Assembly (NCBI RefSeq): GCF_018446385.1
Contig: NC_055997.1
Span: 43,404,254 to 43,468,253, forward strand
Origin: Zingiber officinale
Taxonomy: Eukaryota > Streptophyta > Magnoliopsida > Zingiberales > Zingiberaceae
Reading direction: 5' to 3'
Length of the DNA: 64,000 bases
Positions within the stretch are counted from its first letter, which is position 1, and each line of letters begins with the position of its first letter. The translations under genes were made by a program, and so were the position numbers. Of this stretch, positions 44,953 to 57,231 are shown in pieces. Below the pieces are notes generated by a model, which was not told the origin of the DNA, ran no database searches, and saw only the letters and a list, made by a program, of their open reading frames with translations.

Positions 44953-47553
44953 TGTAGGTTAGTCCTAAGAAAATCGTACCGGTTCCACTGTACAAAATTT
45001 TTTTGTACAAGTGTCGAACCTTTCCTTAAATAACCTGTTGTGTTATTTAGAAGTTAAATTAGGAATTGCAGACGGAACTTAACATCATTGATTCCAAATT
45101 TAACTTATCTGTTCTTAATGGTTTAGATTTGAATCGCAAGAGGAACTTAACACTATTGATTCAAATCTACCTAAGTTATTAATTCCATAAATATTAATTT
45201 CTAAAATTGGCTTCTAGGACTGCATGGCGAGGTACATGACCTTCTTGAATATGGGAGCAACTACCACCGCCTAGGCAAAGCCTTTTAAGGAAAGTTAATA
45301 TTTATTTCCTTAAATAATTCTAGGTTAACCAAAAAGAACAATCGAATCACAAATTCGAAAAAGAAGAAAACACAAACTCGAAAAAATATTTCGAAAACTC
45401 TAGAATCATATGCCTTTTGTGTTTGGTATTTCCAAAAATAACAATACAAAGAAAACTAGTATGATGCGAAAAACAATTACTAGTTATACCTTCCTTTGTA
45501 AGTAAAAATAACCTCTTGATCTTCTACCGTATTCCTCTTCTAACCTCGGACGTTGTGTGGGCAACGATCTTCCGAGACGAGAACCACTAAGCACCTTCTT
45601 CTTCCTTCTAGGTTTCGGCCACCACAATTTTCCAAGAGAAGTAGAGGTTCGGCCACCACCACCAAGCTCCAAGGGATGCAAGAAACAGAACCTCCTTTCT
45701 CTCCTTCTTCTCCTAGCTAGAACCGACCACCATCAAGAGCACCAAGAGGGGTTGCCGCCGGCCACAAGAAGAAGAGAAGAGGGAGAATCTAGGGCCGACC
45801 ACCAAGGAGGAAAAGAGAGGAGAAGAATAATAGAGTCGTTCACCATGAAGGCACCTCTACCCCTTCTTTATAATCCTTAGTCTTGGCAAATAAGGAAATT
45901 TAAATAAAAAACTTCCTTAATTCTTTTGCCATGAAAAGGAAAATTTATTTAATTAAAAATAATTTTCTCTTCTCAATATACTTGGCCGGCCACTTATTTC
46001 CCCAAAACAAGGAGAGTTTTAATTAAAACAAAAATTAAAACTTCTTAATTTGTCTCCGGAAATTTATAAAAAATTTCTCCAATAATTTTTCCCTTCATGG
46101 TGGTTTGTAAAAAGAAAATTTTATAAATTAAAATCTTTCTTTTAAACATGTAGATAAAAAGAAAGTTATCTCTAAAAATTAAAATCTCTTTTAATCTACA
46201 AATAAGGAAAGATATCAAATCTTTTCTTAATCTTTTGTAGAAACTTATAAAAGAGAATATTTAATTTTTAAACTCTCTTTTAAATCATAAACATGGTTAA
46301 AAAGGAAAGTTTTCTCAAAATTAAAATCTACCTTTCAATCTACAAATAAGAAAAGATTTCAAATCTTTTCTTAATCTTTTGTAGAAAGCTATAAAAGGAA
46401 AGATTTAAATTTTAAACTCTCTTTTAAAACCATGATATCCACATAAGAAATAATTTTAACAAAAAACCTTTTTAATATGATGTGGCCGGCCACCTAAGCT
46501 TGGGCTCCAAGCTATTGGCCGGCCACCTTAAGGCTCAACCTTTAGGCTTGGCCGACCCTAAGCTTGAGCTTCAAGCTTGGCTTGGCCGACCCCTATTGGT
46601 TGGCTAAGAAGGTGGGTATGTGGTGGGTATAAATCTTTATATACAAGAGGCTACGATAGGGACCGAGAGGAGGAATTGATTTTGGTCTCCCGATGAAATT
46701 AAGCATCCCATGTTCGCCCCGAACACATAACTTAATTTCATCAATAATAATTCATTACACTAAAGAACTATTATTGAACTACCGCTCGAATCCCAAATTA
46801 CATTTTGGGCTCCTTCTTATTATGAATGTGTTAGTCTCCCTGTGTTTAAGATAATGAATGCCCACTAATTAAATGAGTTACTGACAACTCACTTAATTAA
46901 TATCTTAGTCCAAGAGTAGTACCACTCAACCTTATTGTCATGTCGGACTAAGTCCACCTGCAGGGTTTAACATGACAATCCTTATGAGCTCATCTTGGGG
47001 TCATTCTCAACCTAGATTACTAGGACACAGATTCCTTCTATAATCAACAACACACACTATAAGTGATATCATTTCCCAACTTATCGGGCTTATTGATTTA
47101 TCGAACTAAATCTCACCCATTGATAAATTAAAGAAATAAATATCAAATATATGTGCTTGTTATTATATTAGGATTAAGAGCATACACTTTCAAAATAACT
47201 AAAGTCTAGTTCTTTTATCAAGTCAGTATAAAAAGAATTTACCTAAAATGGTCCTACTCAATACACTTAGAGTGTACTAATGTAATTTATTAGTCAAGAT
47301 AAACTAATACCTAATTATACTACGAATATTCCAATGGTTTGTTCCTTTCCATCTTAGTCGTGAGCAACTGTTTATAATTTATAAAGAACTGATAACATGA
47401 TCTTTTGTGTGTGACATCACACACTATGTTATCTACAATATAAATTAATTTAACAACTACATTTATCATAAATGTAGATATTTGACCAATGTGATTCTTA
47501 TTTCTAGATAAATGTTTATACCAAAAGCTAGGCTTTTAGTATACACTCTAACA
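44953..47553 (-). repeat. 3' LTR of copia copy 2, about 2600 bp
   Basis: + strand ends TGTAGGTTAG and CTCTAACA. A TATAAAG box reads leftward near 45870. GGCCGGCC and CAAGCTT inverted repeats cluster at 46480-46600, the same position as in copy 1. Confidence 0.9.
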
Positions 47554-47589
47554 ATCTTCCACTTATACTAAAAGACTAAGCTGTCATAT

Positions 47590-50540
47590 CTGTTGGTATA
47601 CATTTGATTCCCAACCCTTCAACATGCCCATCAAAAGCTCTTGCCTTAAGGGCCTTAGTGAAAAGATCTATAGGTCATTATCTGATGCAATCTAGGCGGC
47701 AACAACTTCTCCTCTTTTATATGATTTCTCGTATTGGGTGGTACTTGCGCTCTATTGTATTTACTTGCCTTATGGACTTATGGTTTCTTCGAGTTTGCTA
47801 CTGCACCAAATTATTTTGGGTAAACCAGAAATCATATCTAACTCTATCTTGAAGTATCTGAGTCATACAACTTCTATGGCTATCTCAGAGGCTGCCATAT
47901 ACTCAGCTTCTATGGTGGAGTCCGAAAAAGCACCTATGCTTATCGCTCTTCCATAGTTATGACTTTACCTCCTAAAGTAAACACAAAACCCCGAGGTTGA
48001 CTTACTATTGTCCCTTTCCGATTGGATGTTAAAATCCATGTAACCCACAGGGACCAAATTATCTGCCTTGTAAGCTAGCATATAATCTCTAGTGTCTCTA
48101 AGGTACTTCAATATATGCTTTACCGCAGACAAATGTCCTTATCCAGAGTTACTTTGATATCTGCTAACCATGCCCACCGTAAAACAGATATCCAGACTCG
48201 TACACAGCATTGCATACATTAGACTTCCTACAGCCGAAGCATAAGGAACTGCCTTCATGTCCTTTATTTCCTTTGATGTCTTCTGAGACATCTCTTTAGA
48301 TAGAGCTACTACATGCCTAAAAGGTAATAAACCTTTCTTGGAGTTCTGCATGCTAAAACGAGCTAAGATTGTTTCGATATATGAAGCTTGGGATAAGTAA
48401 AATATATTATTTTCTTGCGATCCCTTTGATCCCAAGAATATATGCATTCTCCCAAGTCCTTCATATCAAATTGTTTGGACAACCATACCCTTACTTCTGA
48501 CAACACTTTGATATTGTTTCCAACTACCAAAAATGTTATCTACGTATAGTAGAAGAAATACCATCACGTTTCCATCACACTCTTTGTATACACAAGACTC
48601 ATTTGGTTATTAAATAAATCCAAAGATCTGGATTACTTCATTAAACCAGATTTTCCAAGACCTTAAAGCTTTGCTTCAATCCATAGACTGATTGAGCTTG
48701 CACACAAAATGCTTCTTTGTTCTTTGCAATGAACCCTTCTGGTTGCTTTATATGGATGTTTTCTTCAAGACTTCCATTAAGGAAAGTTGTCTTGACATCC
48801 ACTTGATAAATCTCATAGATAAAAGAATTCGGGTAAACTTAAGCATGGCTACCGGTAAAAAAGGTTTCCTTTTTCAACAAGCCTTGCTTTGAAAGTTTCT
48901 ACCTTCCTGTCTATCCCTCTTTTCCTATTGTAGACTAATTTTCACCCAATGGCTTTTACACCATTTGGTGATTTTATAAGCTCCCAGACTCTATTAGAAT
49001 ACATATATTCTAATTTTGTATTTATTGCTTTTTGCAAAGATGCTACCTCTTTATCTTGAAGTGCTTCGTCATATATCCGGGGATCAGGTTCATGTCCACC
49101 AGGGATCGAGTCCAAAGATTCTCCCAAAACATGAATATTTTAGGTTACCTAACAACCCTCCCACTACGACGAGGCACTTTCTGCAATTGTGTATCATTTG
49201 TGATACGTGTTGCAGTTTCTTGTAATATTTCATCTTGTACATTTGGTACTAGGTTAGACGTTTCCTTTAATTTCCTTAAGAATAATTTTTACTCATGGGC
49301 TTGTGGTTTATAGTATAGTCCTTTTCTCAAATCGAGCATTGGTGCCAACAATGACCTTCCGATTTTAAGGACTACAAAACTCTTTTCGTTTTTCTAAGAT
49401 AACTCACAAACAAGTGAACTCATGTCCAATTTTTCAGTGTCTCTCACGTGCTAGACCACCCAAATCCGAATATGCTTCAGACTAGGCTTACGCCCATTCT
49501 GTAATTTTGTGGGAGTAGAGAGTTCTGACTTAGAAGGTACTATGTTCACTTCCGTTTCCAATGTATATCCTTAAAATGAATTTGGTAACTCATCATCGAT
49601 CTAATTATTCCATAAGAGTCTTATACCTTCTTTCTACTACACCATTCTGTTGGGATGTACCAAGTGCAATTAGTTGGGATTGAATCCCTACTTCTGATAA
49701 GTGACTCCTAAATTCTCCCAAGAGGTATTTGCTACTACGATCTCACCGTAGTGTCTCGATATTTTTTACTTTGACATTTCTCCGCATCAGCCTCGTACTC
49801 TTTGAACTAATCAAAGCACTTAGACTTGTGGTGTATCAAGTAAATCTATCTGTGTCTCGAATAGTTGTCTATAAAATAGACGAAATATTCGAAACTACCT
49901 CTTGTCTGGATAGTCATAGGACCACACAAATCAGAATGAACCAATTCCATTATATCTTTGGCTCCATATCCCTTAGACTTAAAAGCTTCTCGGTTATTTT
50001 TCCTTCCAAGTAAGACTCTCAGGTTGGAAAGATTTCCACTACCAATGAACCCAAAAGTTCATTAGCTACCAATGAATCCTACTTAAGTTAAAATAACCTA
50101 GCCTTTGATGCCAAAGATATAATTTGTTCATTTCTGAAGGTTGCTTTCTCTTAATAGTTAGAAGATGTGTTATTAATTTCCATTTATTGCATCATGGGAG
50201 TTATTAGATTTATAAATTGTTAACCAACGTACCAGAACAGATTTCTTTCCTATTTTCTTGATAACAAGTTTGTTATCAAAATAGATAGAATATCTATTCT
50301 TCTATAGTTTAGAAACCGAAATCAAATTCTTTCTAAACTTGGTACGTAAAGATAATTTCTTAAAATCCATATTTTATCCCTATCAGAGGATAAGCATCTC
50401 TCACTGCAACAGCTACCATTTTTGCAGTAGTGCCCATGTAGACGGTGACTTCCCCTTCATATAGTTATCGGGTTTCTTGGAACCTCTGCAATGAATTGCA
50501 GACATGATTAGTGACTCCCGTATCTACACACCAGGTACCG
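47590..50540 (-). pseudogene. Copia pol remnant in copy 2
   Basis: Readable pieces on the minus strand: RNase H/C-terminus TKALKARAFDGHVEGLGIK near 47620-47690; RT tail YLSQASYIETILARFSMQN and AVPYASAVGSLMYAMLC (48139-48447); RT start GHEPDPRIYDEALQDKE and KLEYMYSNRVWEL (48942-49127). Integrase fragments lie around 49640-50090. Broken by many stops, several shared with copy 1. Confidence 0.85.
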
Positions 50541-50739
50541 GTAGATAACATCACTAATCATGTATTAACTAATGAATGAAATACACCTATTTTGTTCTTA
50601 GCTCTAAGAGGACAGTCTGCCTTAAATGTCCAAGTCCTATTTCCAATCATTACAATTGAGACTACTAAGTCTATTCTATAGTATAACAACTAGGGATTGG
50701 CAAACATTTTAAATCGTAAGAATCACAAAAATATTTGGT

Positions 50740-51330
50740 CAAGACCAACACCTTAAAATTCCCATGAATTTTGTATTGCCACGATAGTGTGGACGTATAC
50801 AAAAACAAAGAGGAGATTTTATTCATTAATTTTATTATCTCGTCATCCTAACTTTATGACCAATAAAATTAATAGTTGGTCTATCAAATATTTTGGTCAA
50901 TAACTTTGAATTTGAAATAATATTGATTCCTCAAAACAATATCATTTAAATTCACCAACACCTCAAACACCGTGAATTTTGCATGCCACGATAGTGTAGA
51001 CGTATACAAATTCAAACATTTGTAAGAGGAGGGGTTTACCCATTAATTATCTTATCAATAAGTCTTTATGACACATAAAATTACCCCAAACACCGTGAAT
51101 TTTGTATGCTATGATAGTGTGGACGTATACAAAACCAAACATTTGTAAGAGGAGTTTTTCCCATTAATTTTATTTTCTTGTCATCCTGACAAATAAAATT
51201 ACCTCATACACCGTGAATTTTGTATGCCACGATAGTGTGGACGTATACAAAAACTCGACATTTGTAAGAGGGGGTTTTAATTTTATTATCTTGTCAACTT
51301 ATCTTTTTGACAAATTAATAGTTGGTTTTT
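50740..51330 (-). repeat. Degenerate tandem repeats in the gag position of copy 2
   Basis: GATAGTGTGGACGTATAC (or GTGTAGACG) recurs at about 50781, 50992, 51113 and 51229, each next to CACCGTGAATTTTG and ATTTGTAAGAGG. Copy 1 has the same motif set at 6830-7260. Confidence 0.8.
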
Positions 51331-52209
51331 CTTTGGTCACACAAATAATAGCAGTGACTCCGATAGGGAGGATACTATTAGACGTGCCTAAGTGTATACA
51401 ATTACTTGACACTAAGTCCATTAATAAGATTATGCCCCTTCCGATGGGGAAGATCACACGCTCTTAATTAATTTCCTATAGTCATCCTAAATGGAAGTTT
51501 GATCTAGTGATCCGCAAACAAACTCATCCGATATGGAGGAAGGTACTCAGAGCCAACGCGCAAGTTTGTTTGCATCACTTACAAACCAGTAATGGAGACC
51601 GTGGAATTTATTAAAAAAAATCCCTCTCCCACTTAGTTATTTAAAGTGAGGAATTTTAAGTTATCCTAGCATACATCACATACATACATACACATCACAG
51701 TAAATAAAGCAATAAATATGGAAATTATTTTCCAACTATTATGGCTTTTTCCTGTTACTGTCCTCCATATGCTCCAACCCTAGCTGCTGCCATCTTTAGC
51801 CACCGCCATTGGGTCGAGTTATCGCATCCATCTTGCTTCTTATTCCGCTGCGCCTCTGGTGCTCCAAAAGTACCACGCCTCGCAAGAATCCGATCCGCGA
51901 CAAAAATAGAATTTTACATATATCGATCATATATTCCACAAGGGAATGTACATGTATTCTAGATCGAAAATAAAATTCTAAAATCCTAAGGCTAATACAG
52001 CTCCTGCTGTATTAGTTATATACAATCATGCACACACAAAAATAATGCCCTTGACATGTCCAAGGGTTCAATCACACACAACATCTATAAGCCATAATAG
52101 TTGGAGCCTGCAACCACAAAGTTAACACATCCTACTATTATCCTGCCTAAATTATGTATGACATGTGCATAACCTAATTTGAAAACCAAACACACAGAGG
52201 CAAACCCTA
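51331..52209 (-). other. Leader of copia copy 2
   Basis: Noncoding; corresponds to 5914-6780 of copy 1, including AACGCGCAAGTTTGTTTGCA and the CGGATCGAATCT-like region. No gag is seen. Confidence 0.6.
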
Positions 52210-52221
52210 GCTCTGATACTA
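52210..52221 (-). other. Primer binding site of copy 2, mutated
   Basis: Minus strand TAGTATCAGAGC, one base different from the initiator tRNA-Met type. Confidence 0.8.
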
Positions 52222-52223
52222 AT

Positions 52224-53102
52224 TGTAGGTTAGTCCTAAGAAAATCGTACCGGTTCCACTGTACAAATTTTTTTTGTATAAGTGTCGAACCTTTCCTTAA
52301 ATAACCTATTGTGTTCTTTAGAAGTTAAATTAGGAATCGCAGACGGAACTTAACATCATTGATTCCAAATTTAACTTATCTGTTCTTAATGGTTTAGATT
52401 TGAATCGCAAGCGAAACTTAACACTATTGATTCAAATCTACCTAAGTTATTAATTCCATAAATATTAATTTCCAAAATTGGCTTCCAGGACTGTATGGCG
52501 AGGCACATGGCCTTCTTGGATATGGGAGCAACCACCGCCTAAGCAAAGTCTTTTAAGGAAAGCTAATATTTATTTCCTTAAATAACTCTAGGTTAACCAA
52601 AAAGAACAATCGAATCACAAATTTGAAAAAGAAGAAAACACAAACTCAAAAAACTATTTCGAAAACTCTAGAATCATATGCCTCTTGTGTTTGGTATTTC
52701 CAAAAATAACAATACAAAGAAAACTAGTATGATGCGGAAAACAATTACTAGTTATATCTTCCTTTGTAAGTAAAAATAACCTCTTGATCTTCTACCGTAT
52801 TCCTCTTTTAACCTCGGACGTTGCATGGGCAACGATTTTCCGAGACGAGAACCACCAAGCACCTTCTTCTTCCTTCTAGGTTTTGGGCACCATAATTCTC
52901 CAAGAGAAGTAGAGGTCCGGCCACCACCACCAAGTTCCAAGGAATGCAAGAAATAAAACCTCCTTTCTCTCCTTCTTCTCCTAGCTAGAACCGACCACCA
53001 TCAAGAGTACCAAGAGGGGTTGCCGCCGGCCACAAGAAGAAGAGAAGAGGGAGAAGCTAGGGCCGGCCACCAAGGAGGAAAAGAGAGGAGAAGAATAATA
53101 GA
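52224..53102 (-). repeat. 5' LTR of copia copy 2, truncated to 879 bp
   Basis: Aligns with 44953-45833 and stops after AGAATAATAGA, where sequence of another LTR family begins. Confidence 0.88.
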
Positions 53103-53143
53103 ATACAATCATCAAATGATTTGCTCTAGGGCTCTAACTAACA
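53103..53143 (-). repeat. Inverted 41-bp tip of the near-intact copia family's LTR
   Basis: The reverse complement begins TGTTAGTTAGAGCCCTAGAG and matches the first 41 bp of the LTR at 34640 with a few changes. It points opposite to the LTR piece that follows. Confidence 0.8.
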
Positions 53144-55036
53144 GTATTGGTGCCAAATAACTAAGTATAATAGCGTCCTTGAGTAGAGGGTTCTTACCTA
53201 TATCAATCGGTTAGTTGAACCGATAGTGAGATGATATAGGGAACACTACTCTTAATCATTCATAGTCAAGTATTAACATTCAGGGACAATGTTAATGCGA
53301 CGAGACTAACATGTAGGTCAACTTGATGACTTGATCTCACAAGTCATGGATATGGCGATATCAAGTTGACACATGGGTATGCATTAGAGAATGCATACTG
53401 AATGACCGCCATGAGAAAGTATCATGGATCGTTATATGAGTGTCATATACTTTCTCATGTGGCTATTAGTATGACTACTAGTCCTTGGACTTGAAGTCAC
53501 CATGGTTCCCTACATAAGGAGTTACGTACTTTGGCTTCGTTAAACGTCACCCGTAACTGGGTGGACTATAAAGGCGATTACTGGGTATGTAACAAATTAT
53601 GCGGAGGGATATGAGTGATGTAGATGGGATCTATCTCTCCTATATGACGGGAGTGACATCAATATTCGTGATAGAGTGAGACCACAAAGTGCATGGCCAT
53701 GCCCAAATGAGTCAATATAAGATATTGAGCTCATTTGATCGAGTGAGTCTACTTGGAGTTCAAGATTTAGATTGATTAGAGGATGACACAGTCTATGCCT
53801 CACATTGATCAATGTAGATGTCAAGGATAGAAGGGCACTTGTCATATATTGTGAAGAGTCACAATTAGTAGTCACAAGGTGATGTTGGATCTCAACATTC
53901 TTGTAACTTGGGTAGTAATGATGTATTGCTAGATACCGCTCATTACTTATGCTTCTAAATGGGTTTAGGAGCATTGCCAACGTTACAAGAACCTATAGGG
54001 TCACACACAAAGGACAATTAGATGGAGATTAGGTTCATTTGATGAACCTAAAGGATTAGGTTCATGTGATGAACTAAATTGGATTAAGAGTAATCCAAAT
54101 TAGGCTAATTGAGTTGGACTCAATTTGGTTCATGTATTAAATGAGTCTAATTTGGACTTAGACTCATTGAATCAATTTAATTCAATGAATAGGGATTCAT
54201 TAAATTAAAATTGACTTGAACAAATGGTTAGATTAGATCAACCAAGGGAGAGAAGTGGTCAAGTTTGACTTGACTTGAGAGAAAGATGAAGGGTCAAGTT
54301 TGACTTGACCATTTGCCACCTCATTGGTGAGTTGGCATTAAGTGGATAATGGTGATGTGCCACATCATCAAGGCTAGCACATGTGTGTGTCACCTCATGA
54401 GGGAGATCAAGAGTTTTTGACTCTTGAAATTCCATGGAGTATATTGTTAGGATCGATGGTCGCGGCTAGAGAGGGGGGGTGTGAATAGCCGACCCCAAAT
54501 CTTCGTTTCTTTCTACAAATCAAGTTAGCGCAGCGGAAAAATAACAACCGAAATGTAAATGGAGAATTCAAACCTCAAGCACAGCGATGTAACGAGGTTC
54601 GGAGATGAAACTCCTACTCCTCGGCGTGTCCGTAAGGTGGACGAAGCCTATCAATCCGTCGGTGGATGAGACCCCGGAAAATCGGCTAATATGAACTCCT
54701 TCTGGGTGGAGAAACCTCGCCACAATAACTCTTGCAACAGCAAGATAGAAGTACACAAAATACAAAGAAGCACAAGACAATATGAATGTAAAACAAACAA
54801 GCTTGCCTTCTCGTCTGGAGTCCATTGATGAAGCAGCAGCTTCACTGATGCCAGCAGGGAAGCTCACGCGAAGCTTCTCAGCAAAGCTCGCAGAAGGAAC
54901 CTGGAAGAACTTGCAGAAGCAAGAAGAATAACCTGTAGAGTCGCTCGACTCTTTATATAGCTGAACCTGCAAACCTGTGAAGGCAGAAGAAGACACAGAA
55001 GACCGAGATCTAGCCGTTGTCACTCACAACGGCTAG

Positions 55037-55320
55037 GCCTGGACCGATCAGGCTCCAACCTGATCGGTCCACACTGTCCCTGATCGGTCTTGGGGACCGA
55101 TCAGGCTAAGCTTGGACCGATCAGGCTATGTCCTGATCGGTCCAGGAGGAGTCTGATCGGTCCCTGGACCGATCACCCTTTCTCCTTCTTCTCTTCTGTT
55201 TGCTTCCTGATCGGTCTTCAGACCGATCAGATAATCCACAGAGGCATTCTGTTTGGTTACTGATCGGTCACTAGACCGATCAGCCGTATCACTGGATCGG
55301 TCCCCAGATCGATCCAGAGC
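55037..55320. repeat. Hairpin array of CCTGATCGGTCC / GGACCGATCAGG
   Basis: At least six dyads: GGACCGATCAGG with CCTGATCGGTCC near 55041-55072, repeats near 55079-55142 and 55150-55178, then AGACCGATCAG with CTGATCGGTCT near 55208-55230 and CTGATCGGTC with GACCGATCAG near 55260-55284. The last is CTGGATCGGTCC/CAGATCGATCCAG near 55292-55318. Stems are 9-12 bp. Confidence 0.85.
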
Positions 55321-55357
55321 TTGGTTTTTCCCAATACCAAGTCCCAAGTCTCCCACA

Positions 55358-55560
55358 CCAACATCCGGTCAACCTTGACCTGTTGGTACATCATGCTTAG
55401 TATCCAGTCACTCCCTTGACCTGCTAAGACTCCCCACCAAGTGTCCGGTCAATCCCTTTGACCCACTTGGACTTTTCTCTTCGTGCCAAGTATCCGGTCA
55501 CTCCCTTGACCTACTTGACATTCTCAACACCAGATGTCCGATCATTCTTGATCCATCTGG
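55358..55560. repeat. Five two-stem hairpin units with changing arms
   Basis: Outer arms: CCAACA/TGTTGG (55358-55386), CTTAGTA/TGCTAAG (about 55396-55427), CCAAGTG/CACTTGG (55437-55470), CCAAGTA/TACTTGA (55486-55518), CCAGATG/CATCTGG (55530-55560). After each left arm comes TCC, then inner GGTCA..TGACC (GATCA..TGATC in the last). On the minus strand this equals the unit found in the 18371 element's LTRs, bulge included. Confidence 0.88.
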
Positions 55561-55564
55561 ATTT

Positions 55565-55790
55565 TTCCTTGCCCGGCTTCACTCACCAGGACTTCCCAAC
55601 TGCCTGGCTTCACTCACCAGGACTTTCACCAACTGCCTGGCTTCACTCACCAGGACTTTCACTTTCACCTAGCTTCACTCACTAGGGTTTTCACCTGGCT
55701 TCACTCACCAGGATTTCCAATCTGCCTGGCTTCACTTACCAGGACTTCCAAACTGCCTAGCTTCACTCACTAGGACTTTTACATCTGCCT
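55565..55790. repeat. Short hairpin array CCTGG..CCAGG
   Basis: About seven units of CCTGG CTTCACTCA CCAGG, spaced 25-30 bp. Two or three units read CCTAG..CTAGG, a paired change. One (near 55571) reads CCCGG and breaks a pair. Confidence 0.85.
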
Positions 55791-55794
55791 TCCT

Positions 55795-56075
55795 GGTCTA
55801 GAGAACGAGCTACCGAGCCCTCTCTGACCTAGTCCGGAGAACGAGCTACCGAGCCCTCTCCGACTTCCACATCCGGTCTAGAGAATGAGCTACCGAGCCC
55901 TCTCTGACCTAGTCCAGAGAACGAGCTACTGAGCCCTCTCCGACTTCCACTTGCCAAGTTCCCATACTTGGACTTCTCCGTGCCAAGTCTCCATACTTGG
56001 ACTTTCTCCCGTGCCAAGCTCCCTGCTTGGACTTTTCCCGTGCCAAGCTCCCTGCTTGGACTCTTCCATGCCAAG
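55795..56075. repeat. Two further tandem motifs in the solo LTR
   Basis: AGAACGAGCTACCGAGCCCT recurs about four times (55800-55945) between AGAG and CTCT arms. Then GCCAAGT/ACTTGG (two units) and GCCAAGC/GCTTGG (two units) follow at 55953-56060, again with paired changes. Confidence 0.82.
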
Positions 56076-56089
56076 TCAACTCACCTCGG

Positions 56090-56335
56090 GTCAACCAGGT
56101 CAACCTTGACCAAGGGTTGCACCCACAACCTCCCAAGTTTCTGTTCTTGTCAAACATCAAGATACAACTTGAGTCAGGTCAACTCGAGTCAGGTCAACCT
56201 TGACCTAAGGTTGCACCAACAATCTCCCATCAAAATACAACTCTTCTGTTCTCGTCAAACATCAAAATACAACTCGAGTCAGGTCAACTCGAGTCGGGTC
56301 AACCAGGTCAACCTTGACCTAAGGTTGCACCAACA
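56090..56335. repeat. About 115-bp tandem duplication at the solo LTR end
   Basis: AAGGTTGCACC..CAA..CTCCCA, TCTGTTCT.GTCAAACATCAA and GGTCAACTCGAGTC recur two to three times. The LTR terminus TTGCACCAACA is itself repeated inside near 56209. Confidence 0.75.
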
Positions 56336-56771
56336 TATATAACCCCTCATGAAAAGTGGCCGGCCACTTTTAGTGCTTGTGGAGTTTCAATTTTGTTTTG
56401 TAACTCCATCATCTTCTTCCTCCTCTTAAGCTCTCATCTTCTTCTCCCTCTCCTCCACCTCCTTGGCCGAAACTTCTAAGGGTGCTAGCACATCTATTAG
56501 TTGTTTTCTCCATCATTTGTTCGTGTGGATACATATAGAGAAGTATTTACTTTGATACTTTCGAGATCCGATGAACCATGGACAAGCGGGATTACACGAA
56601 GGGCTTTGCATCAAGGGTAACCTCTTCATCTTGTAGATCTAAAGTAGATCTAGGCTTAGAAAACTCATACTCGAAGTTTTTCTACTTTTATTCTTCGCAC
56701 GGATCCGGTGGTGGGGGTTTCGGGGTTTCCGCAACGCAAAAAGCGGTTTTTGCGGTCCGAAAAACCCAACA

Positions 56772-57231
56772 ATTGTGTGCCACCTCATGAGGGAGACCAA
56801 GAGCCATGACTCTTGGTATTACATGGAGGTTTAAAACCTCTCAAGTGTGGCCGGCCACATTAACTGAATTCAAGGGGTGTGAATTCAAGGCTTCATCTTC
56901 TTCCTCTCTTCTTCTTCTCTCCCTCTCCTTCATTGTCGAAACCTCTCAAGGGTGCTAGCACACTCTAAGTGGTTTCTCTCCACCTTTTGTCCGTGTCGAT
57001 ACGTGTAGAGGAGTGTACACTTGACACTCTACGAGATCCGGCAATCATTTGGACAAGCGGGATAAACGAAGGGCATTGCTACAAGGGCAACACTTCTTTC
57101 ATGTAGATCTAAGGTAGATCTAGTGTAGACAAACATGTACATGAATTTTTATTTATCTTCACACGGATCTGTGGCTAGTTTCGGGATTTCTGTAACGCAA
57201 AAAGCGATTTTTGCGGCTCGAATTGCTAACA
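56772..57231 (+). repeat. Second partial LTR 3' end of the near-intact copia family
   Basis: Begins GTGTGCCACCTCATGAGGG, matching 54374 onward, contains GTGGCCGGCCAC, GGTGCTAGCACAC and the GACAAGCGGGAT block, and ends TTGCTAACA. It is clearly diverged from the adjacent LTR, so it is not a fresh duplication. Confidence 0.7.

Larger units (their letters stand above)
44953..53102 (-). mobile_element. Ty1/copia element, copy 2 of the gag-less family, 5' LTR truncated
   Basis: Minus-strand element: 3' LTR 44953-47553, internal 47554-52223, 5' LTR from 52224 cut off at 53102 where another LTR family begins. The PBS is changed (TAGTATCAGAGC). It shares organisation, internal length (about 4.67 kb) and disabling mutations with 3497-12868, but the LTRs differ clearly, so it is an older or separate subfamily member. 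Confidence 0.9.
54445..56335 (-). mobile_element. Solo LTR, Sirevirus-like, minus strand, 1891 bp, target duplication TATAT
   Basis: + strand ends are TGTTAGGATCG and TGCACCAACA; TATAT flanks both sides (54440-54444, 56336-56340). On the minus strand it starts TGTTGGTGCA and ends in a C-run then GATCCTAACA, the same pattern as the gag-only element's LTR (TGTTGGTGCG..CCCCCC..TCCTACA). No internal region remains, so LTR-LTR recombination probably removed it. It is packed with hairpin arrays. Confidence 0.85.
53144..56771 (+). repeat. LTR of the near-intact copia family, 5' tip missing, split by a solo LTR
   Basis: Segments 53144-54444 and 56341-56771 align with 34750-36470. It starts at GTATTGGTGCC, about 110 bp into the LTR, and ends AAACCCAACA. 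The internal break is the 54445-56335 insertion flanked by TATAT. Confidence 0.82.

Noticed and set aside
54568..55023. 151-codon minus-strand ORF in the solo LTR
   Set aside because: Lies wholly in LTR sequence, with no domain and low-complexity Ser content.
55458..56342. Plus- and minus-strand ORFs with repeated peptides
   Set aside because: Products of the hairpin repeats; the repeat length and frame drift do not fit a protein.
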